The position numbers and the translations under genes were made by a program. Positions 46,834 to 56,482 of a DNA stretch of 64,000 bases are shown here, in pieces (positions within the stretch are counted from its first letter, which is position 1; the number at the start of each line of letters is the position of its first letter). Location: NCBI RefSeq assembly GCF_019145205.1, contig NZ_JAHSTT010000001.1, positions 372,001-436,000 on the forward strand, given 5' to 3'. Origin of the DNA: Pseudomonas khavaziana. GTDB taxonomy: Bacteria; Pseudomonadota; Gammaproteobacteria; Pseudomonadales; Pseudomonadaceae. The notes below the pieces were generated by a model. That model saw nothing but the letters and a program-made list of their open reading frames with translations, was not told the origin of the DNA and searched no databases.

Positions 46834-47126
46834 TAGGGCTACGGTTTTTAGGGGTGTTCAAGCAGGGCGCTGACGCGCGTTTGAAGACGATTTCCTGACA
46901 GCAGCGGGTCATTTGTACACTGGCGCCGAGGCCTTTTGCAATGCGCCGAGGCGGGCCCAAGCCAGGTAGCGTCGGTTTTAGCCAATCGGTGGAGGAATTC
47001 TGAAACATTTACTCATGCTTAGCCATGCCTTGGCCTATGCCCACCGATTCACAGCACGAAGGTTGCTGGCGCGCTGGCAGCTCGCCGCCCATAGTCAAGC
47101 CAAAGCCCCTATAAAAGAGACTGGCC

Positions 47127-49235
47127 ATGACCAAGACTCTCCATCACCGCGCCTGCCACCTGTGCGAAGCCATCTGCGGCCTGACCCTGGAAACCACCCA
47201 GGCTGACGATGGCAGCCTGGCGATCACCTCGATCAAGGGCGACCCTCTGGACAGTTTCAGTCGCGGGCACATCTGCCCCAAGGCCGTGGCCCTGCAGGAT
47301 ATCCAGAACGACCCGGACCGCCTGCACCAGCCGATGCTGCGTGTGGGCAGCGAATGGCAGCCAATTGCGTGGGACGAGGCTTTTGCCATGGTGGCCGAAC
47401 GGCTGGCAAGCATCCAGGCCCGGCACGGGCAGAACGCGGTGGCGGTGTATCAGGGCAACCCCAGCGTGCACAACTATGGGTTGATGACCCATAGCAACTA
47501 CTTTCTCGGGCTATTGAAGACGCGCAATCGCTTTTCCGCGACCTCGGTCGACCAACTGCCCCATCACCTCACCAGCCACCTCATGTACGGCCATGGCCTG
47601 TTGCTGCCCATTCCGGACATCGACCATACCGACTTCATGTTGATTCTCGGCGGCAACCCGCTGGCCTCCAATGGCAGCATCATGACCGTGCCGGACGTGG
47701 AAAAACGCCTCAAGGCCATCCAGGCCCGGGGCGGTAAAGTGGTGGTGGTCGATCCTCGGCGCAGCGAGACAGCCGCCATCGCCGACCAGCACTTGTTCGT
47801 ACGCCCCGGAGGCGATGCGGCGCTGTTGTTCGGGCTGCTCAACACCTTGTTCGCTGAGGGGCTGACCCGCGACAGCCATTTGCCAGTTGAAGGGCTGGAA
47901 GACGTGCGTCGAGCAATTGCCGGATTCAGTGCCGAGGCCATGAGTCGCCAGTGTGCAGTGCCTGCCGAGCAGATTCGGCAATTGGCCCGCGATTTCGCTG
48001 GGGCTGATAAAGCCGTTTGCTACGGCCGAATGGGCGTCTCGACCCAGGCGTTCGGCACCCTGTGTCACTGGTTGGTGCAGTTGATCAACCTGGTAACTGG
48101 CAATCTCGACCGCGTGGGCGGTGCGCTGTGCACCAGTCCGGCGGTCGACCTGGTGGCCTCGACTGGTGGCGGCCATTTCAATCGCTGGCAGAGCCGTGTG
48201 TCCGGGCGCCCGGAATACGGTGGAGAGTTGCCGGTGTCGGCCCTGGCCGAGGAAGTGCTCACCGAAGGCGAAGGACAGATCCGCGCGCTGGTGACAGTGG
48301 CCGGCAATCCGGTGCTGTCGACGCCCAACGGTCGCCAGTTGGAGCAGGCGCTGGATGGATTGGAGTTCATGGTCAGCGTCGATCTCTATATCAACGAGAC
48401 CACGCGTTATGCCGACCTGATCCTGCCGTCCACCTCTGCATTGGAAAACGATCACTACGACACCACCTTCAATATGTTCGCGGTGCGCAATGTCACCCGC
48501 TTCAACCGTGCGATCCTGCCCAAGCCCGAGGGTGCGCTGCATGACTGGGAGATCTTTGTCGGCTTGGCCAAGGCATTCGCGGCGCAGACCGGCGTAGCGC
48601 TCAAGCCAACCCTGCCTCCGGCACAGATGATCGATTTCGGGCTGCGCGCAGGCGCCTACGGTGATGCATCCAGTCATAAGCTATCGGTGGCGATGTTGGC
48701 CGATCATCCCCATGGTGTGGATCTGGGGCCGCTCAAGGCCAATCTCGCAGCGCGTTTGAAGACTGCCGATGGCAAGGTCCAGGCGGCACCGGCTGTGATC
48801 CTCGCTGACCTGGCGCGCTTCGAGGCCCAGCCGATGCCGGTGGCCGACGAGCTGCTGCTGATCGGTCGTCGTCATGTGCGCAGTAACAATTCCTGGATGC
48901 ATAACTACCATCGGCTGGTGAAGGGCAAGCTACGCCATCAATTGCTGATGCATCCTGACGACCTCGCCAGGCGACAGCTCAATGACGGTCAACGGGTGCG
49001 GGTAAGTTCGCGCATCGGCATGATCGAAGTGGACGTGTTGGCCAGCCTGGACATGATGCCGGGCGTGGTCAGCCTGCCTCATGGCTGGGGGCATGGCCGC
49101 CCGGGCGTACAAATGAGCATCGCCAGTGCTCAGCCCGGGGCGAGTGCCAATGACTTGACCGACGAGCGGCAGTTGGACGAGTTGTCGGGTAACGCCGCGC
49201 TTAATGGCGTGCCGGTGCAAGTGGCAGCGGCGTGA
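47127..49235 (+). CDS. Molybdopterin oxidoreductase
   Basis: A 702-residue molybdenum or tungsten bis-MGD oxidoreductase. The [4Fe-4S] motif is CHLCEAIC (residues 10-17) plus CPK about 35 residues later. MGD-binding segments include DFMLILGGNPLASNG, VVVVDPRRSETA and the C-terminal domain HPDDLARR. There is no twin-Arg signal, so it should be cytoplasmic. It resembles formate dehydrogenase or assimilatory-type oxidoreductases annotated only by family; the substrate is unknown. No partner subunits are encoded nearby. Confidence 0.85.
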   Translation: MTKTLHHRACHLCEAICGLTLETTQADDGSLAITSIKGDPLDSFSRGHICPKAVALQDIQNDPDRLHQPMLRVGSEWQPIAWDEAFAMVAERLASIQARHGQNAVAVYQGNPSVHNYGLMTHSNYFLGLLKTRNRFSATSVDQLPHHLTSHLMYGHGLLLPIPDIDHTDFMLILGGNPLASNGSIMTVPDVEKRLKAIQARGGKVVVVDPRRSETAAIADQHLFVRPGGDAALLFGLLNTLFAEGLTRDSHLPVEGLEDVRRAIAGFSAEAMSRQCAVPAEQIRQLARDFAGADKAVCYGRMGVSTQAFGTLCHWLVQLINLVTGNLDRVGGALCTSPAVDLVASTGGGHFNRWQSRVSGRPEYGGELPVSALAEEVLTEGEGQIRALVTVAGNPVLSTPNGRQLEQALDGLEFMVSVDLYINETTRYADLILPSTSALENDHYDTTFNMFAVRNVTRFNRAILPKPEGALHDWEIFVGLAKAFAAQTGVALKPTLPPAQMIDFGLRAGAYGDASSHKLSVAMLADHPHGVDLGPLKANLAARLKTADGKVQAAPAVILADLARFEAQPMPVADELLLIGRRHVRSNNSWMHNYHRLVKGKLRHQLLMHPDDLARRQLNDGQRVRVSSRIGMIEVDVLASLDMMPGVVSLPHGWGHGRPGVQMSIASAQPGASANDLTDERQLDELSGNAALNGVPVQVAAA

Positions 49236-49321
49236 GGTGCCCGAGCACCGCGCTGGGATTTTGCGTTACAATGCGCCACCGTGCCGACCTGTGAGTCGCA
49301 AAGTTCCAGCCGAGGTGTTCC

Positions 49322-49660
49322 ATGGATATCATCGAAACGATCAAAGACCAGATTGCCAACAACACCATTCTGCTCTACATGAAGGGCGCGCCTAACGCTC
49401 CTCAGTGCGGTTTTTCCGCAAAAGCCTCCCAGGCCATCATGGCGTGTGGCGAGAAGTTCGCCTATGTGGATATCCTGCAGAATCCGGAAATTCGCGCCAA
49501 CCTGCCTAAATACGCCAACTGGCCGACTTTCCCGCAACTGTGGGTAGCCGGTGAGCTGGTTGGCGGCAGCGACATCATCACGGAAATGGCAGCCGATGGT
49601 TCGCTGCAAGCGCTGATCAAAGACGCGGCGGAAAAAGCGGCAGCCAAGACTGAAGCTTGA
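49322..49660 (+). CDS. grxD: Monothiol glutaredoxin GrxD
   Basis: A 112-residue monothiol glutaredoxin with the CGFS active site (residues 28-31) and the WPTFPQLWVAGELVGGSDI glutathione and cis-proline region. Such proteins bind and pass on [2Fe-2S] clusters with glutathione. Next to it are bacterioferritin and bacterioferritin-associated ferredoxin, all tied to iron handling. The start at ATG 49322 follows CGAGGTGTTCC. Confidence 0.93.
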   Translation: MDIIETIKDQIANNTILLYMKGAPNAPQCGFSAKASQAIMACGEKFAYVDILQNPEIRANLPKYANWPTFPQLWVAGELVGGSDIITEMAADGSLQALIKDAAEKAAAKTEA

Positions 49661-49672
49661 TTGACCTGCAAT

Positions 49673-49712
49673 AAAAAGCCCCGCTTCTCAATACGAGAGC
49701 GGGGCTTTTTTG
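49673..49712. terminator. Bidirectional terminator (grxD / bacterioferritin)
   Basis: AAAAAGCCCCGCTTCTC and GAGAGCGGGGCTTTTTT form a strong stem with A- and T-runs on both sides. It lies between convergent genes and should end both transcripts. Confidence 0.9.
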
Positions 49713-49723
49713 TACGCTAGGGG

Positions 49724-50194
49724 TTATTCACCCATCTGCGACTGCAGGTAGTTCTCCAGGCTGACCTTGTCGATCAGGCCCAACTGGGTTTCAAGCCAGT
49801 CGATATGCTCTTCCTGGTCTTCCAGGATGTCTTCCAGCAGTTCACGGCTGCCGAAGTCACCCTTGGTTTCGCAATGGGCGATGGCGGCCTTGAGGTCGCT
49901 ATGGCTCTTGCGCTCAAAGCCCAGGTCGCTGCTGAGCATTTCCTGGGTATGCTCGCCGATGTTCAGCTTGCCCAGGTCCTGCACGTTCGGCAGGCCTTCC
50001 AGGAACAGGATGCGCTTGATCAGCGCGTCGGCGTCCTTCATGGCCTTGATCGATTCTTTGTATTCGCGCTTGCCAAGCTTTTCCAGGCCCCAATCGTCGT
50101 ACATGCGCGCATGCAGAAAGTACTGATTGATCGCGACCAGTTCATTGGCAAGGATTTTGTTGAGTTGCTGGATGACTGAGATGTCGCCTTTCAT
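49724..50194 (-). CDS. bfr: Bacterioferritin with altered ferroxidase site
   Basis: A 156-residue bacterioferritin of normal length, starting [13 protein letters not shown], with the heme-ligand Met52 in place. By residue count against E. coli Bfr, three of six diiron ligands are changed: E51 is Ala, H54 is Asp and E127 is Gln, while E18, E94 and H130 remain. It therefore probably cannot oxidise iron itself and resembles the alpha (heme) subunits of two-subunit bacterioferritins. A ferroxidase-competent partner should be encoded elsewhere. It lies next to bfd, the ferredoxin that releases its iron. Confidence 0.88.
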   Translation of the reverse strand: MKGDISVIQQLNKILANELVAINQYFLHARMYDDWGLEKLGKREYKESIKAMKDADALIKRILFLEGLPNVQDLGKLNIGEHTQEMLSSDLGFERKSHSDLKAAIAHCETKGDFGSRELLEDILEDQEEHIDWLETQLGLIDKVSLENYLQSQMGE

Positions 50195-50351
50195 GACTGG
50201 GGTCCTGCCCTGTAATAGCTGTGTATAGGGCAGAGTCTGAGCGGTGGAAATCCTAGTGTCAAACCTAAGTTATTGAATAATAAATGAAAATTAATCGGAA
50301 TAAGAATGTTTGTGTTCCGCGTCTTGGCGCTAACTGATTGAATTACAGACA

Positions 50352-50383
50352 TAAAAAAACCGGACACTAGGTCCGGTTCTTTA
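50352..50383 (-). terminator. Terminator after bfd
   Basis: AACCGGAC-ACTAG-GTCCGGTT with a run of seven A on its left, which is a T-run on the minus strand. It begins 16 bases after the bfd stop codon. Confidence 0.85.
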
Positions 50384-50394
50384 AAACAGCCTTT

Positions 50395-50613
50395 TCAGGC
50401 GTGTGTAAATTCTGTCGAGTAGGGGAGCACTGCCTGGGCTGTTTGCAGCTGCGTCAGGGTCTCCCGTACCACTTGCTTGGCGAGGCACGCACATTTACCA
50501 CACTGACTGGCAACGCCGGTGGTCTCACGCACTTCTTTGTAGCTGCAGCAACCTTCGTAGATTGCTTCGCGGATTTGTCCGTCGGTGACGCCAGTGCAAA
50601 GGCAGACATACAT
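50395..50613 (-). CDS. bfd: Bacterioferritin-associated ferredoxin
   Basis: A 72-residue [2Fe-2S] protein with the Bfd cluster ligands: two Cys in YVCLCTGVTD and two in SQCGKCAC. It reduces the heme of bacterioferritin so that stored iron can leave. A good Fur box lies 49 bases upstream, matching the known iron-starvation induction of bfd in P. aeruginosa. Confidence 0.93.
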   Translation of the reverse strand: MYVCLCTGVTDGQIREAIYEGCCSYKEVRETTGVASQCGKCACLAKQVVRETLTQLQTAQAVLPYSTEFTHA

Positions 50614-50661
50614 AAGGGAGAACCGTCGCGGGTTTATGGCTTAAGTGCGATGGATCTTAAT

Positions 50662-50680
50662 GTTAACGAGAATGATTGTC
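50662..50680 (-). promoter_or_regulatory. Fur box upstream of bfd
   Basis: GTTAACGAGAATGATTGTC matches 14 of 19 positions of the Fur consensus GATAATGATAATCATTATC. It is placed for bfd repression when iron is plentiful; it also lies about 180 bases before the divergent peroxiredoxin gene. Confidence 0.75.
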
Positions 50681-50856
50681 AAAGTAGTTTCATCAACGAT
50701 CAGCCGCGCATTGCCCATGCGCTGACGAACGGTTTTTTCAGTGTATGATGGTCGGTCTTCACGAAGCGTGATTGCGTCATGTTTCTGTCGGATTCTACAG
50801 GCAGACTCGACCGGTCCTTTTGCTTCAATCGTCACCCCTACATCAGGAGATATCCA

Positions 50857-51459
50857 ATGAGCGTACTCGTCGGTAAACAAGCCCCGGATTTCGACGTCCC
50901 CGCCGTCCTCGGCAATGGCGAAATCGTTGACAGCTTCAAACTGTCTGAAGCCATCAAAGGCAAATACGGCCTGGTGTTTTTCTACCCGCTGGACTTCACT
51001 TTCGTCTGCCCTTCAGAGCTGATCGCCCTGGATCACCGCATGGACGATTTCAAGGCGCGCAACGTAGAAGTGGTGGCTGTTTCGATCGACTCCCACTTCA
51101 CTCACAACGCCTGGCGCAACACTGCCATCAATGATGGTGGCATTGGCAAAGTCAAATACACCATGGCTGCCGATATGAAGCACGACATCGCCAAGGCCTA
51201 CGACGTTGAGTCCGAAGGCGGCGTGGCCTTCCGTGGTGCGTTCCTGATTGACGACAAGGGCGTAGTGCGCTCGCAGATCATCAACGACCTGCCGCTGGGT
51301 CGTAACATGGAAGAGCTGATTCGCTTGGTCGACGCCCTGCAATTCCACGAAGAGCACGGCGAAGTCTGCCCAGCCAACTGGAAAAAAGGCGACAAGGGCA
51401 TGAACGCCTCGCCAGAAGGTGTTGCTGCTTACCTGACCGAGAACGCCGGCAAGTTGTAA
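50857..51459 (+). CDS. 2-Cys peroxiredoxin (AhpC/TSA type)
   Basis: A 200-residue typical 2-Cys peroxiredoxin. The peroxidatic Cys is in DFTFVCPSE near residue 51 and the resolving Cys in GEVCPANW near residue 170. It reduces hydrogen peroxide and organic peroxides, taking electrons from thioredoxin or AhpF. ATG 50857 follows CAGGAGA and gives the family N-terminus SVLVGKQAPDF. It lies in the iron and oxidative-stress block with bfd and bfr. Confidence 0.92.
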   Translation: MSVLVGKQAPDFDVPAVLGNGEIVDSFKLSEAIKGKYGLVFFYPLDFTFVCPSELIALDHRMDDFKARNVEVVAVSIDSHFTHNAWRNTAINDGGIGKVKYTMAADMKHDIAKAYDVESEGGVAFRGAFLIDDKGVVRSQIINDLPLGRNMEELIRLVDALQFHEEHGEVCPANWKKGDKGMNASPEGVAAYLTENAGKL

Positions 51460-51477
51460 GCGCCCGTTTCACGGTAC

Positions 51478-51512
51478 AAAAAAAACCGGCCTGAGAGGGC
51501 CGGTTTTTTTAT
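51478..51512. terminator. Bidirectional terminator (peroxiredoxin / rnt)
   Basis: AAAAAAACCGGCC-TGAGA-GGCCGGTTTTTTT, a symmetrical stem with A- and T-runs, placed between the convergent peroxiredoxin and rnt genes. Confidence 0.92.
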
Positions 51513-51527
51513 GTGCAGGGTTCAACT

Positions 51528-52199
51528 TCAATCGCTGAAGTCTTCCCAGCCGCCCATCTGCTTCCAGCGATTGACGATGCCGCAGAACAGCTCGGCAGTC
51601 TTCTCGGTATCGTAGCGGGCCGAGTGAGCCTCGCGGCCGTCGAAGTCGATACCGGCGGCCTGACAGGCTTTGGCCAACACGGTCTGGCCATACGCCAGAC
51701 CGGCAAGGGTGGCGGTATCGAAGCTGGAGAACGGGTGAAATGGATTGCGCTTCATGTCCAGCCGCGCCACGGCCGCATTCAGAAAGCCCAGGTCGAAACT
51801 GCTGTTGTGGCCCACCAGGATCGCGCGTTTGCAGCCATTGGCCTTCAACGCTTTGCGCACGCCACGGAAGATATCAGTCAGCGCCGCTTCTTCGCTCACC
51901 GCCATGCGCAGCGGGTGGTCGAGCTTGATGCCGGTAAACTCCAGGGCTGCCGCTTCGATATTGGCGCCTTCGAATGGCTCGACGCGGAAGAAGTGGGTGT
52001 GTTCCGGGAACACAAAACCGTGTTCATCCATGCCGATAGTGGTAGCGGCGATTTCCAACAAGGCGTCGGTCGCGCAATTGAAACCACCGGTTTCTACGTC
52101 GATGACAACCGGCAGATAGCCGCGAAACCGCTCGGCCATCGGGTGACGGGAACCCCCGCCACTGTGCTCTTGTTCGTCGTCGTAATGGTCTTCACTCAC
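51528..52199 (-). CDS. rnt: Ribonuclease T
   Basis: A 223-residue DEDDh 3'-5' exoribonuclease that trims the CCA end of tRNA and the ends of other stable RNAs. Exo motifs are [10 protein letters not shown] (Asp, Glu), [12 protein letters not shown] (Asp) and [10 protein letters not shown] (His and Asp). Its start lies within the pyrC 3' end (four-base overlap), as in P. aeruginosa where pyrC, rnt and the peroxidase gene are adjacent. Confidence 0.93.
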   Translation of the reverse strand: MSEDHYDDEQEHSGGGSRHPMAERFRGYLPVVIDVETGGFNCATDALLEIAATTIGMDEHGFVFPEHTHFFRVEPFEGANIEAAALEFTGIKLDHPLRMAVSEEAALTDIFRGVRKALKANGCKRAILVGHNSSFDLGFLNAAVARLDMKRNPFHPFSSFDTATLAGLAYGQTVLAKACQAAGIDFDGREAHSARYDTEKTAELFCGIVNRWKQMGGWEDFSD

Positions 52200-53242
52200 T
52201 TGTTTTCCTCCAGCAGGCGCCAGCGCAGTGTTTCACCGGCGCGCAGCGGGATAACGGTCAGCTCGCCGAATGGCAGGCTGGCAGGGGCGGTCCAGTCTTC
52301 ACGAACCAGGGTGATGCGGTCGGTATTTGCCGGCAGGCCGTAGAAACGCGGACCGTTGAGGCTGGCGAAACCTTCGAGCTTATCCAGGGCATTACGTTGT
52401 TCGAACGCCTCGGCATACAACTCGATGGCGGCAAACGCGGTGTAGCAACCGGCGCACCCGCACGCGGCTTCCTTGGCGTGCTGCGCGTGGGGGGCGGAGT
52501 CGGTGCCCAGGAAGAACTTGGGGCTACCGCTGGTGGCGGCATCCAGCAAAGCCACTTGGTGGGTATTGCGCTTGAGAATCGGCAGGCAATAGAAATGCGG
52601 CCGAATCCCGCCCACCAGCATGTGGTTGCGGTTGTAGAGCAGGTGATGGGCAGTGATGGTCGCGCCAACGTTGGCCGAGGCCTCGGTGACGAACTGCACG
52701 GCGTCGGCGGTGGTGATGTGTTCGAACACTACCTTGAGCGTCGGGAAAAGCTCGACCAGACGACGCATGTGCTCGTCGATGAAGATTTTCTCGCGATCGA
52801 ACACATCCACATCGCCACGGGTGACTTCCCCGTGGATCAACAATGGCATGCCGACGTCGGCCATGGCTTCAATGGCTGGCATGATCTTGTCGATACTGGT
52901 CACGCCGGAGTCGGAGTTGGTAGTCGCGCCCGCCGGATACAGCTTGGCGGCGTGTACGAAGCCGCTGGCCTTGGCCTGACGAATTTCGTCAGGCTGGGTG
53001 CGGTCGGTCAGGTAGAGCACCATCAACGGTTCAAAGCGGCTGCCGGCCGGTCGTGCAGCGAGGATGCGCTGGCGATAGGCGTCGGCTTCTGCGGCATTGC
53101 GTACCGGAGGTACCAGGTTAGGCATGATGATGGCACGGCCAAACGTGCGCGCCACATCGGCCACGGTTTGGGGTAACGCAGCACCATCGCGAAGATGAAT
53201 ATGCCAGTCGTCGGGACGCAGCAGGGTCAGGCGGTCGGACAT
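52196..53242 (-). CDS. pyrC: Dihydroorotase
   Basis: A 348-residue class II dihydroorotase that closes carbamoyl aspartate to dihydroorotate in pyrimidine synthesis. The metal site shows DWHIHLRDG, the carboxylated lysine segment [18 protein letters not shown] and the GTDSAPH Asp. ATG 53242 is chosen because the family begins [15 protein letters not shown]; the frame is open 20 codons further upstream. Confidence 0.94.
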   Translation of the reverse strand: MSDRLTLLRPDDWHIHLRDGAALPQTVADVARTFGRAIIMPNLVPPVRNAAEADAYRQRILAARPAGSRFEPLMVLYLTDRTQPDEIRQAKASGFVHAAKLYPAGATTNSDSGVTSIDKIMPAIEAMADVGMPLLIHGEVTRGDVDVFDREKIFIDEHMRRLVELFPTLKVVFEHITTADAVQFVTEASANVGATITAHHLLYNRNHMLVGGIRPHFYCLPILKRNTHQVALLDAATSGSPKFFLGTDSAPHAQHAKEAACGCAGCYTAFAAIELYAEAFEQRNALDKLEGFASLNGPRFYGLPANTDRITLVREDWTAPASLPFGELTVIPLRAGETLRWRLLEENK

Positions 53243-53398
53243 TGGGGATTCCAGGCGGGTCAATCTGGTGGGAATGCTACCGGAAAAGACTCTTGCAGGC
53301 ACTCGCTATCAAGTTTTGCCGGATGCGACCGATATCCCCGGGTATGCCTTAACGATGTATGACGCTTTGAAGTGTTGTAGAAACCAGTGGAGCCTCCC

Positions 53399-54307
53399 GT
53401 GCGCCAGCATTATCTAGCCCTGCTCAGTGTGTTCGCCAGCCTGCCTGCGATGGCCCTCACGTTCCAGACCCGCCTGGAGAATATTGAGTGGAAGGTAGAG
53501 GGTGACCAGTTCGAGTGCCGCCTGACCCAGCCGATCACTGATTTCGGCTCCGGCGAATTCGTGCGTCGCGCCGGTGAGCAGGCGACGTTTCGCTTGAAGG
53601 CCTATAACGGCTCGTTCGGCGCAGGCTCTGCGACTTTGTTGGCTGCTGCTGCGCCCTGGCAGCCGGGCCGCGGGGATATCAACCTCGGTGCCGTACGGGT
53701 CGGCAGTGGTGACGTATTGTTCAACAGCTCCCAAGCCCAGGCCGGGCGTCTGTTCACCGGCTTGCTCGAGGGGCGTAGCCCGACCGTGCGGCATTACGGA
53801 CGTGAGGGTGGCTACTCGGAAATTCGCCTGCTGCCGGTGAAGTTCAACAAGGCCTACAACGACTATCAGTTGTGCACCACCAAGCTGCTGCCAATGAATT
53901 ATGACCAGGTCAAACAGACTGAAGTCGGCTTCCCCGGTGGCGGCATCGAACTGGACGCGGCTGCAAAAAAGAAGCTGTCGGTGATTCTTGCATTCATGAA
54001 AGCCGACCCCACGGTCAATCACGTCGAGTTGAACGGCCATTCGGATAACAGTGGCAACCGACTGACCAATCGCGATGTCTCGCGCCGACGCGCCCTGGCG
54101 GTGATGGACTACTTCAAGGCCAACGGCATCCCGGAATCGCAGATCACCCTGCGGTTCCATGGCGAAAGCTATCCTTTGGCGCCCAACACCAATGCGGCCA
54201 ACCGCGCCCGCAACCGTCGGGTGAATATCCAGCTGGAGCGGGTAGCGGCCCCCGAGAAACCGGCACCCCAGGCCACAGCGCCGGGCAACCCTGCAGCCAC
54301 ATCATAA
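53399..54307 (+). CDS. motY: Flagellar stator-associated protein MotY
   Basis: A 302-residue protein with a signal peptide (about residues 1-20, ending PAMA) and a C-terminal OmpA-like peptidoglycan-binding domain (GHSDNSGNRLTNRDVSRRRA near residues 210-230). Together with an N-terminal domain beginning LTFQTRLENIEWKVEG, this is MotY, which anchors flagellar stators at the T-ring. In P. aeruginosa motY also lies between pyrC and argG. GTG 53399 is preferred over GTG 53387 because GTGGAG then serves as ribosome site and the signal peptide starts cleanly. The Pro/Ala-rich tail is unstructured. Confidence 0.88.
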   Translation: MRQHYLALLSVFASLPAMALTFQTRLENIEWKVEGDQFECRLTQPITDFGSGEFVRRAGEQATFRLKAYNGSFGAGSATLLAAAAPWQPGRGDINLGAVRVGSGDVLFNSSQAQAGRLFTGLLEGRSPTVRHYGREGGYSEIRLLPVKFNKAYNDYQLCTTKLLPMNYDQVKQTEVGFPGGGIELDAAAKKKLSVILAFMKADPTVNHVELNGHSDNSGNRLTNRDVSRRRALAVMDYFKANGIPESQITLRFHGESYPLAPNTNAANRARNRRVNIQLERVAAPEKPAPQATAPGNPAATS

Positions 54308-54340
54308 AGTGCGACCATCGGTCGCCCACTCGACATAATC

Positions 54341-54377
54341 TGTCGCTTTATCTTCATTTGCTGTCGCGCCCCTGTAA
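54341..54377 (+). promoter_or_regulatory. Tandem ArgR half-sites before argG
   Basis: TGTCGCGCCCCTGTAA (54362-54377) fits TGTCGC-N8-AA exactly, and a second TGTCGC begins at 54341, 21 bases earlier and in the same direction. This is the direct-repeat layout bound by pseudomonad ArgR. It lies 60-96 bases before argG. Confidence 0.65.
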
Positions 54378-54436
54378 TTTCACGGTTTTGATCGGTAGAA
54401 TCGTCGCCTTTCCGTACAACCCCGTGGAGTGATGGC

Positions 54437-55654
54437 ATGGCCGACGTAAACAAGGTCGTTCTCGCGTATTCCGGCGGCCTGGACACTTCGGTGATCCTCA
54501 AGTGGCTGCAGGATACTTATAACTGTGAAGTGGTGACCTTCACCGCTGACCTGGGTCAGGGCGAAGAGGTCGAACCTGCACGTGCCAAGGCGCAAGCCAT
54601 GGGCGTGAAAGAGATCTACATTGACGACCTGCGCGAAGAGTTCGTCCGCGATTTCGTCTTCCCGATGTTTCGCGCCAACACTGTCTATGAAGGCGAGTAC
54701 CTGCTGGGTACCTCCATCGCACGCCCGCTGATCGCCAAGCGCCTGATCGAAATCGCCAACGAAACCGGCGCCGACGCCATTTCCCATGGCGCCACCGGCA
54801 AGGGCAACGACCAGGTACGTTTCGAGCTGGGTGCCTACGCACTCAAACCAGGGGTCAAAGTGATTGCGCCTTGGCGTGAATGGGACCTGCTGTCCCGTGA
54901 AAAGCTGATGGATTACGCTGAAAAGCACGGCATCCAGATTGAGCACCACGGTAAGAGGAAATCACCTTACTCGATGGATGCCAACCTGCTGCACATCTCT
55001 TATGAAGGTGGTGTGCTGGAAGACACCTGGACCGAGCATGAAGAAGATATGTGGAAATGGACCGTCTCCCCGGAGAACGCTCCTGACAAGCCGCAGTACC
55101 TGGAACTGACCTACCGTAACGGCGATATCGTGGCGCTGGACGGCGTTGAAATGACCCCGGCCACCGTACTGGCAACCTTGAACCGGATCGGCGGCCAGCA
55201 CGGCATCGGGCGCCTGGACATCGTTGAGAACCGCTACGTCGGCATGAAGTCCCGTGGCTGCTACGAAACCCCAGGCGGCACCATCATGCTGCGCGCCCAC
55301 CGCGCTATCGAGTCCATCACCCTGGACCGTGAAGTGGCCCACCTCAAAGACGAACTGATGCCTAAGTACGCCAGCCTGATCTACACCGGCTACTGGTGGA
55401 GCCCTGAGCGTCTGATGCTGCAACAGATGATCGACGCTTCCCAGGCTCACGTGAATGGCGTCGTACGCCTGAAGCTGTACAAGGGCAATGTGATTGTTAC
55501 GGGCCGCAAGTCCGATGAGTCTCTGTTCGACTCCAACATCGCCACCTTCGAAGAAGACGGCGGGGCTTACAACCAGGCAGATGCGGCCGGCTTTATCAAG
55601 TTGAACGCACTGCGCATGCGTATTGCTGCCAACAAGGGCCGCTCGTTGTTCTGA
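54437..55654 (+). CDS. argG: Argininosuccinate synthase
   Basis: A 405-residue enzyme that joins citrulline and aspartate using ATP. The pyrophosphatase loop AYSGGLDTS is at about residues 10-18; the [13 protein letters not shown] and [16 protein letters not shown] segments are normal. It uses the citrulline made by ArgF, encoded 8 kb away. Possible ArgR sites lie upstream and a strong terminator follows. Confidence 0.95.
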   Translation: MADVNKVVLAYSGGLDTSVILKWLQDTYNCEVVTFTADLGQGEEVEPARAKAQAMGVKEIYIDDLREEFVRDFVFPMFRANTVYEGEYLLGTSIARPLIAKRLIEIANETGADAISHGATGKGNDQVRFELGAYALKPGVKVIAPWREWDLLSREKLMDYAEKHGIQIEHHGKRKSPYSMDANLLHISYEGGVLEDTWTEHEEDMWKWTVSPENAPDKPQYLELTYRNGDIVALDGVEMTPATVLATLNRIGGQHGIGRLDIVENRYVGMKSRGCYETPGGTIMLRAHRAIESITLDREVAHLKDELMPKYASLIYTGYWWSPERLMLQQMIDASQAHVNGVVRLKLYKGNVIVTGRKSDESLFDSNIATFEEDGGAYNQADAAGFIKLNALRMRIAANKGRSLF

Positions 55655-55673
55655 TTGTTAGACGCGTTGTGAA

Positions 55674-55703
55674 GATGGCCCCTTGTTCAAGGGGCCATTT
55701 TTT
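55674..55703 (+). terminator. Terminator of argG
   Basis: ATGGCCCCTTG-TTC-AAGGGGCCATTTTTTT, a GC-rich stem followed by seven T, 20 bases after the argG stop. Confidence 0.92.
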
Positions 55704-56279
55704 TGCCTGGATATTGGTAGGCGAGCGTTAAAGTAGGTGTTGATGTTTATTGGCGTTTAGGCTTTGTAAGTTTTTCCGCAACTTGCAAGGATGATTTCGG
55801 TTGTTGTCTTTTTATTTTTTGGGGTGAATGATTTTTTACATCTGAAGAGGAACTATTTCTGACAGAAAATTCACTCATGTATGTGTTGGTGGTACGTTAA
55901 TTGTTGAATTTTCTGTAGGAATTTTGAGTGTGTGTAAATATGTTAAATGGAACTAACGTAGATAGAATGTGCTCGTCACTTTGCATGCGCCTTCGTCAGA
56001 AACAAGGGGCATTTCCTGAAAGTCATGTGCGGTGCGTTTACCTTTTGTGGCTTATGGCAAGGATATTTCACTCAAAATATGTATGTGCCGAGAAAGTTCT
56101 GAAAGGAAGCATAAAGCCACACACCTCTAAGTTGGCGATTTTTTGTAGGCTAATTCCTATCTTCTTGTGGGTTGGGTCTCTGCCTACTGTTGCTCGGGGG
56201 TGAATGCTATGCCAACTAGTAATCGACTAGGCTATTGTGCTTGCTCTAAATAATTCGAACAGCGAAATTGGACTTTCTC
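55704..56279. other. AT-rich gap before the interrupted regulator
   Basis: A 576-base AT-rich stretch. One frame (GTG 55928 to 56203, 91 codons, with AGGA seven bases upstream) is open but Cys-rich, unlike known proteins, and is not called with confidence. The last 60 bases should hold the promoter of the response-regulator gene. Nothing else is recognisable. Confidence 0.4.
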
Positions 56280-56352
56280 ATGAATAAAGTGCTGATCGTG
56301 GATGATCATCCCGTCATTCGTCTTGCTGTGCGCATGCTAATGGAGCGTCATG
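56280..56352 (+). pseudogene. Response regulator, 5' fragment
   Basis: The first 24 codons of a NarL/BvgA-type regulator: MNKVLIVDDHPVIRLAV and MLMERH, with the two acidic residues of the receiver phosphorylation pocket. After the CATG at 56349-56352 the sequence turns into foreign DNA and the frame stops at 56402. It joins precisely to the 3' fragment at 61717. Confidence 0.88.
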
Positions 56353-56354
56353 AC

Positions 56355-56377
56355 TTATGGTGCGTTCCTAACAGTTA
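56355..56377 (+). repeat. Left terminal inverted repeat of the element
   Basis: TTATGGTGCGTTCCTAACAG plus TTA. Against the right end (reverse complement of 61692-61713: TTACGGTGCTTGCTAATGG plus TTA) it matches at 17 of 22 positions with one gap. It starts two bases after the CATG. Confidence 0.75.
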
Positions 56378-56482
56378 CAAGAGCTTTGGGCCCCAGAAAT
56401 AAGGGGCTTGGTACTTCTAACCTTTTTCGACTTACAGCTGCCCGCATCATAAGGTTGAGCAGGGAAATGAGCGATCGTCTGT

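Noticed and set aside
46694..47008. Open frame upstream of argF on the minus strand
   Set aside because: It covers the argF promoter region and ArgR-type site and has no protein-like features.
55928..56203. A 91-codon Cys-rich frame with a fair ribosome site
   Set aside because: AT-rich gap, no family resemblance, no conserved partner; could be chance, so described only as part of the gap.
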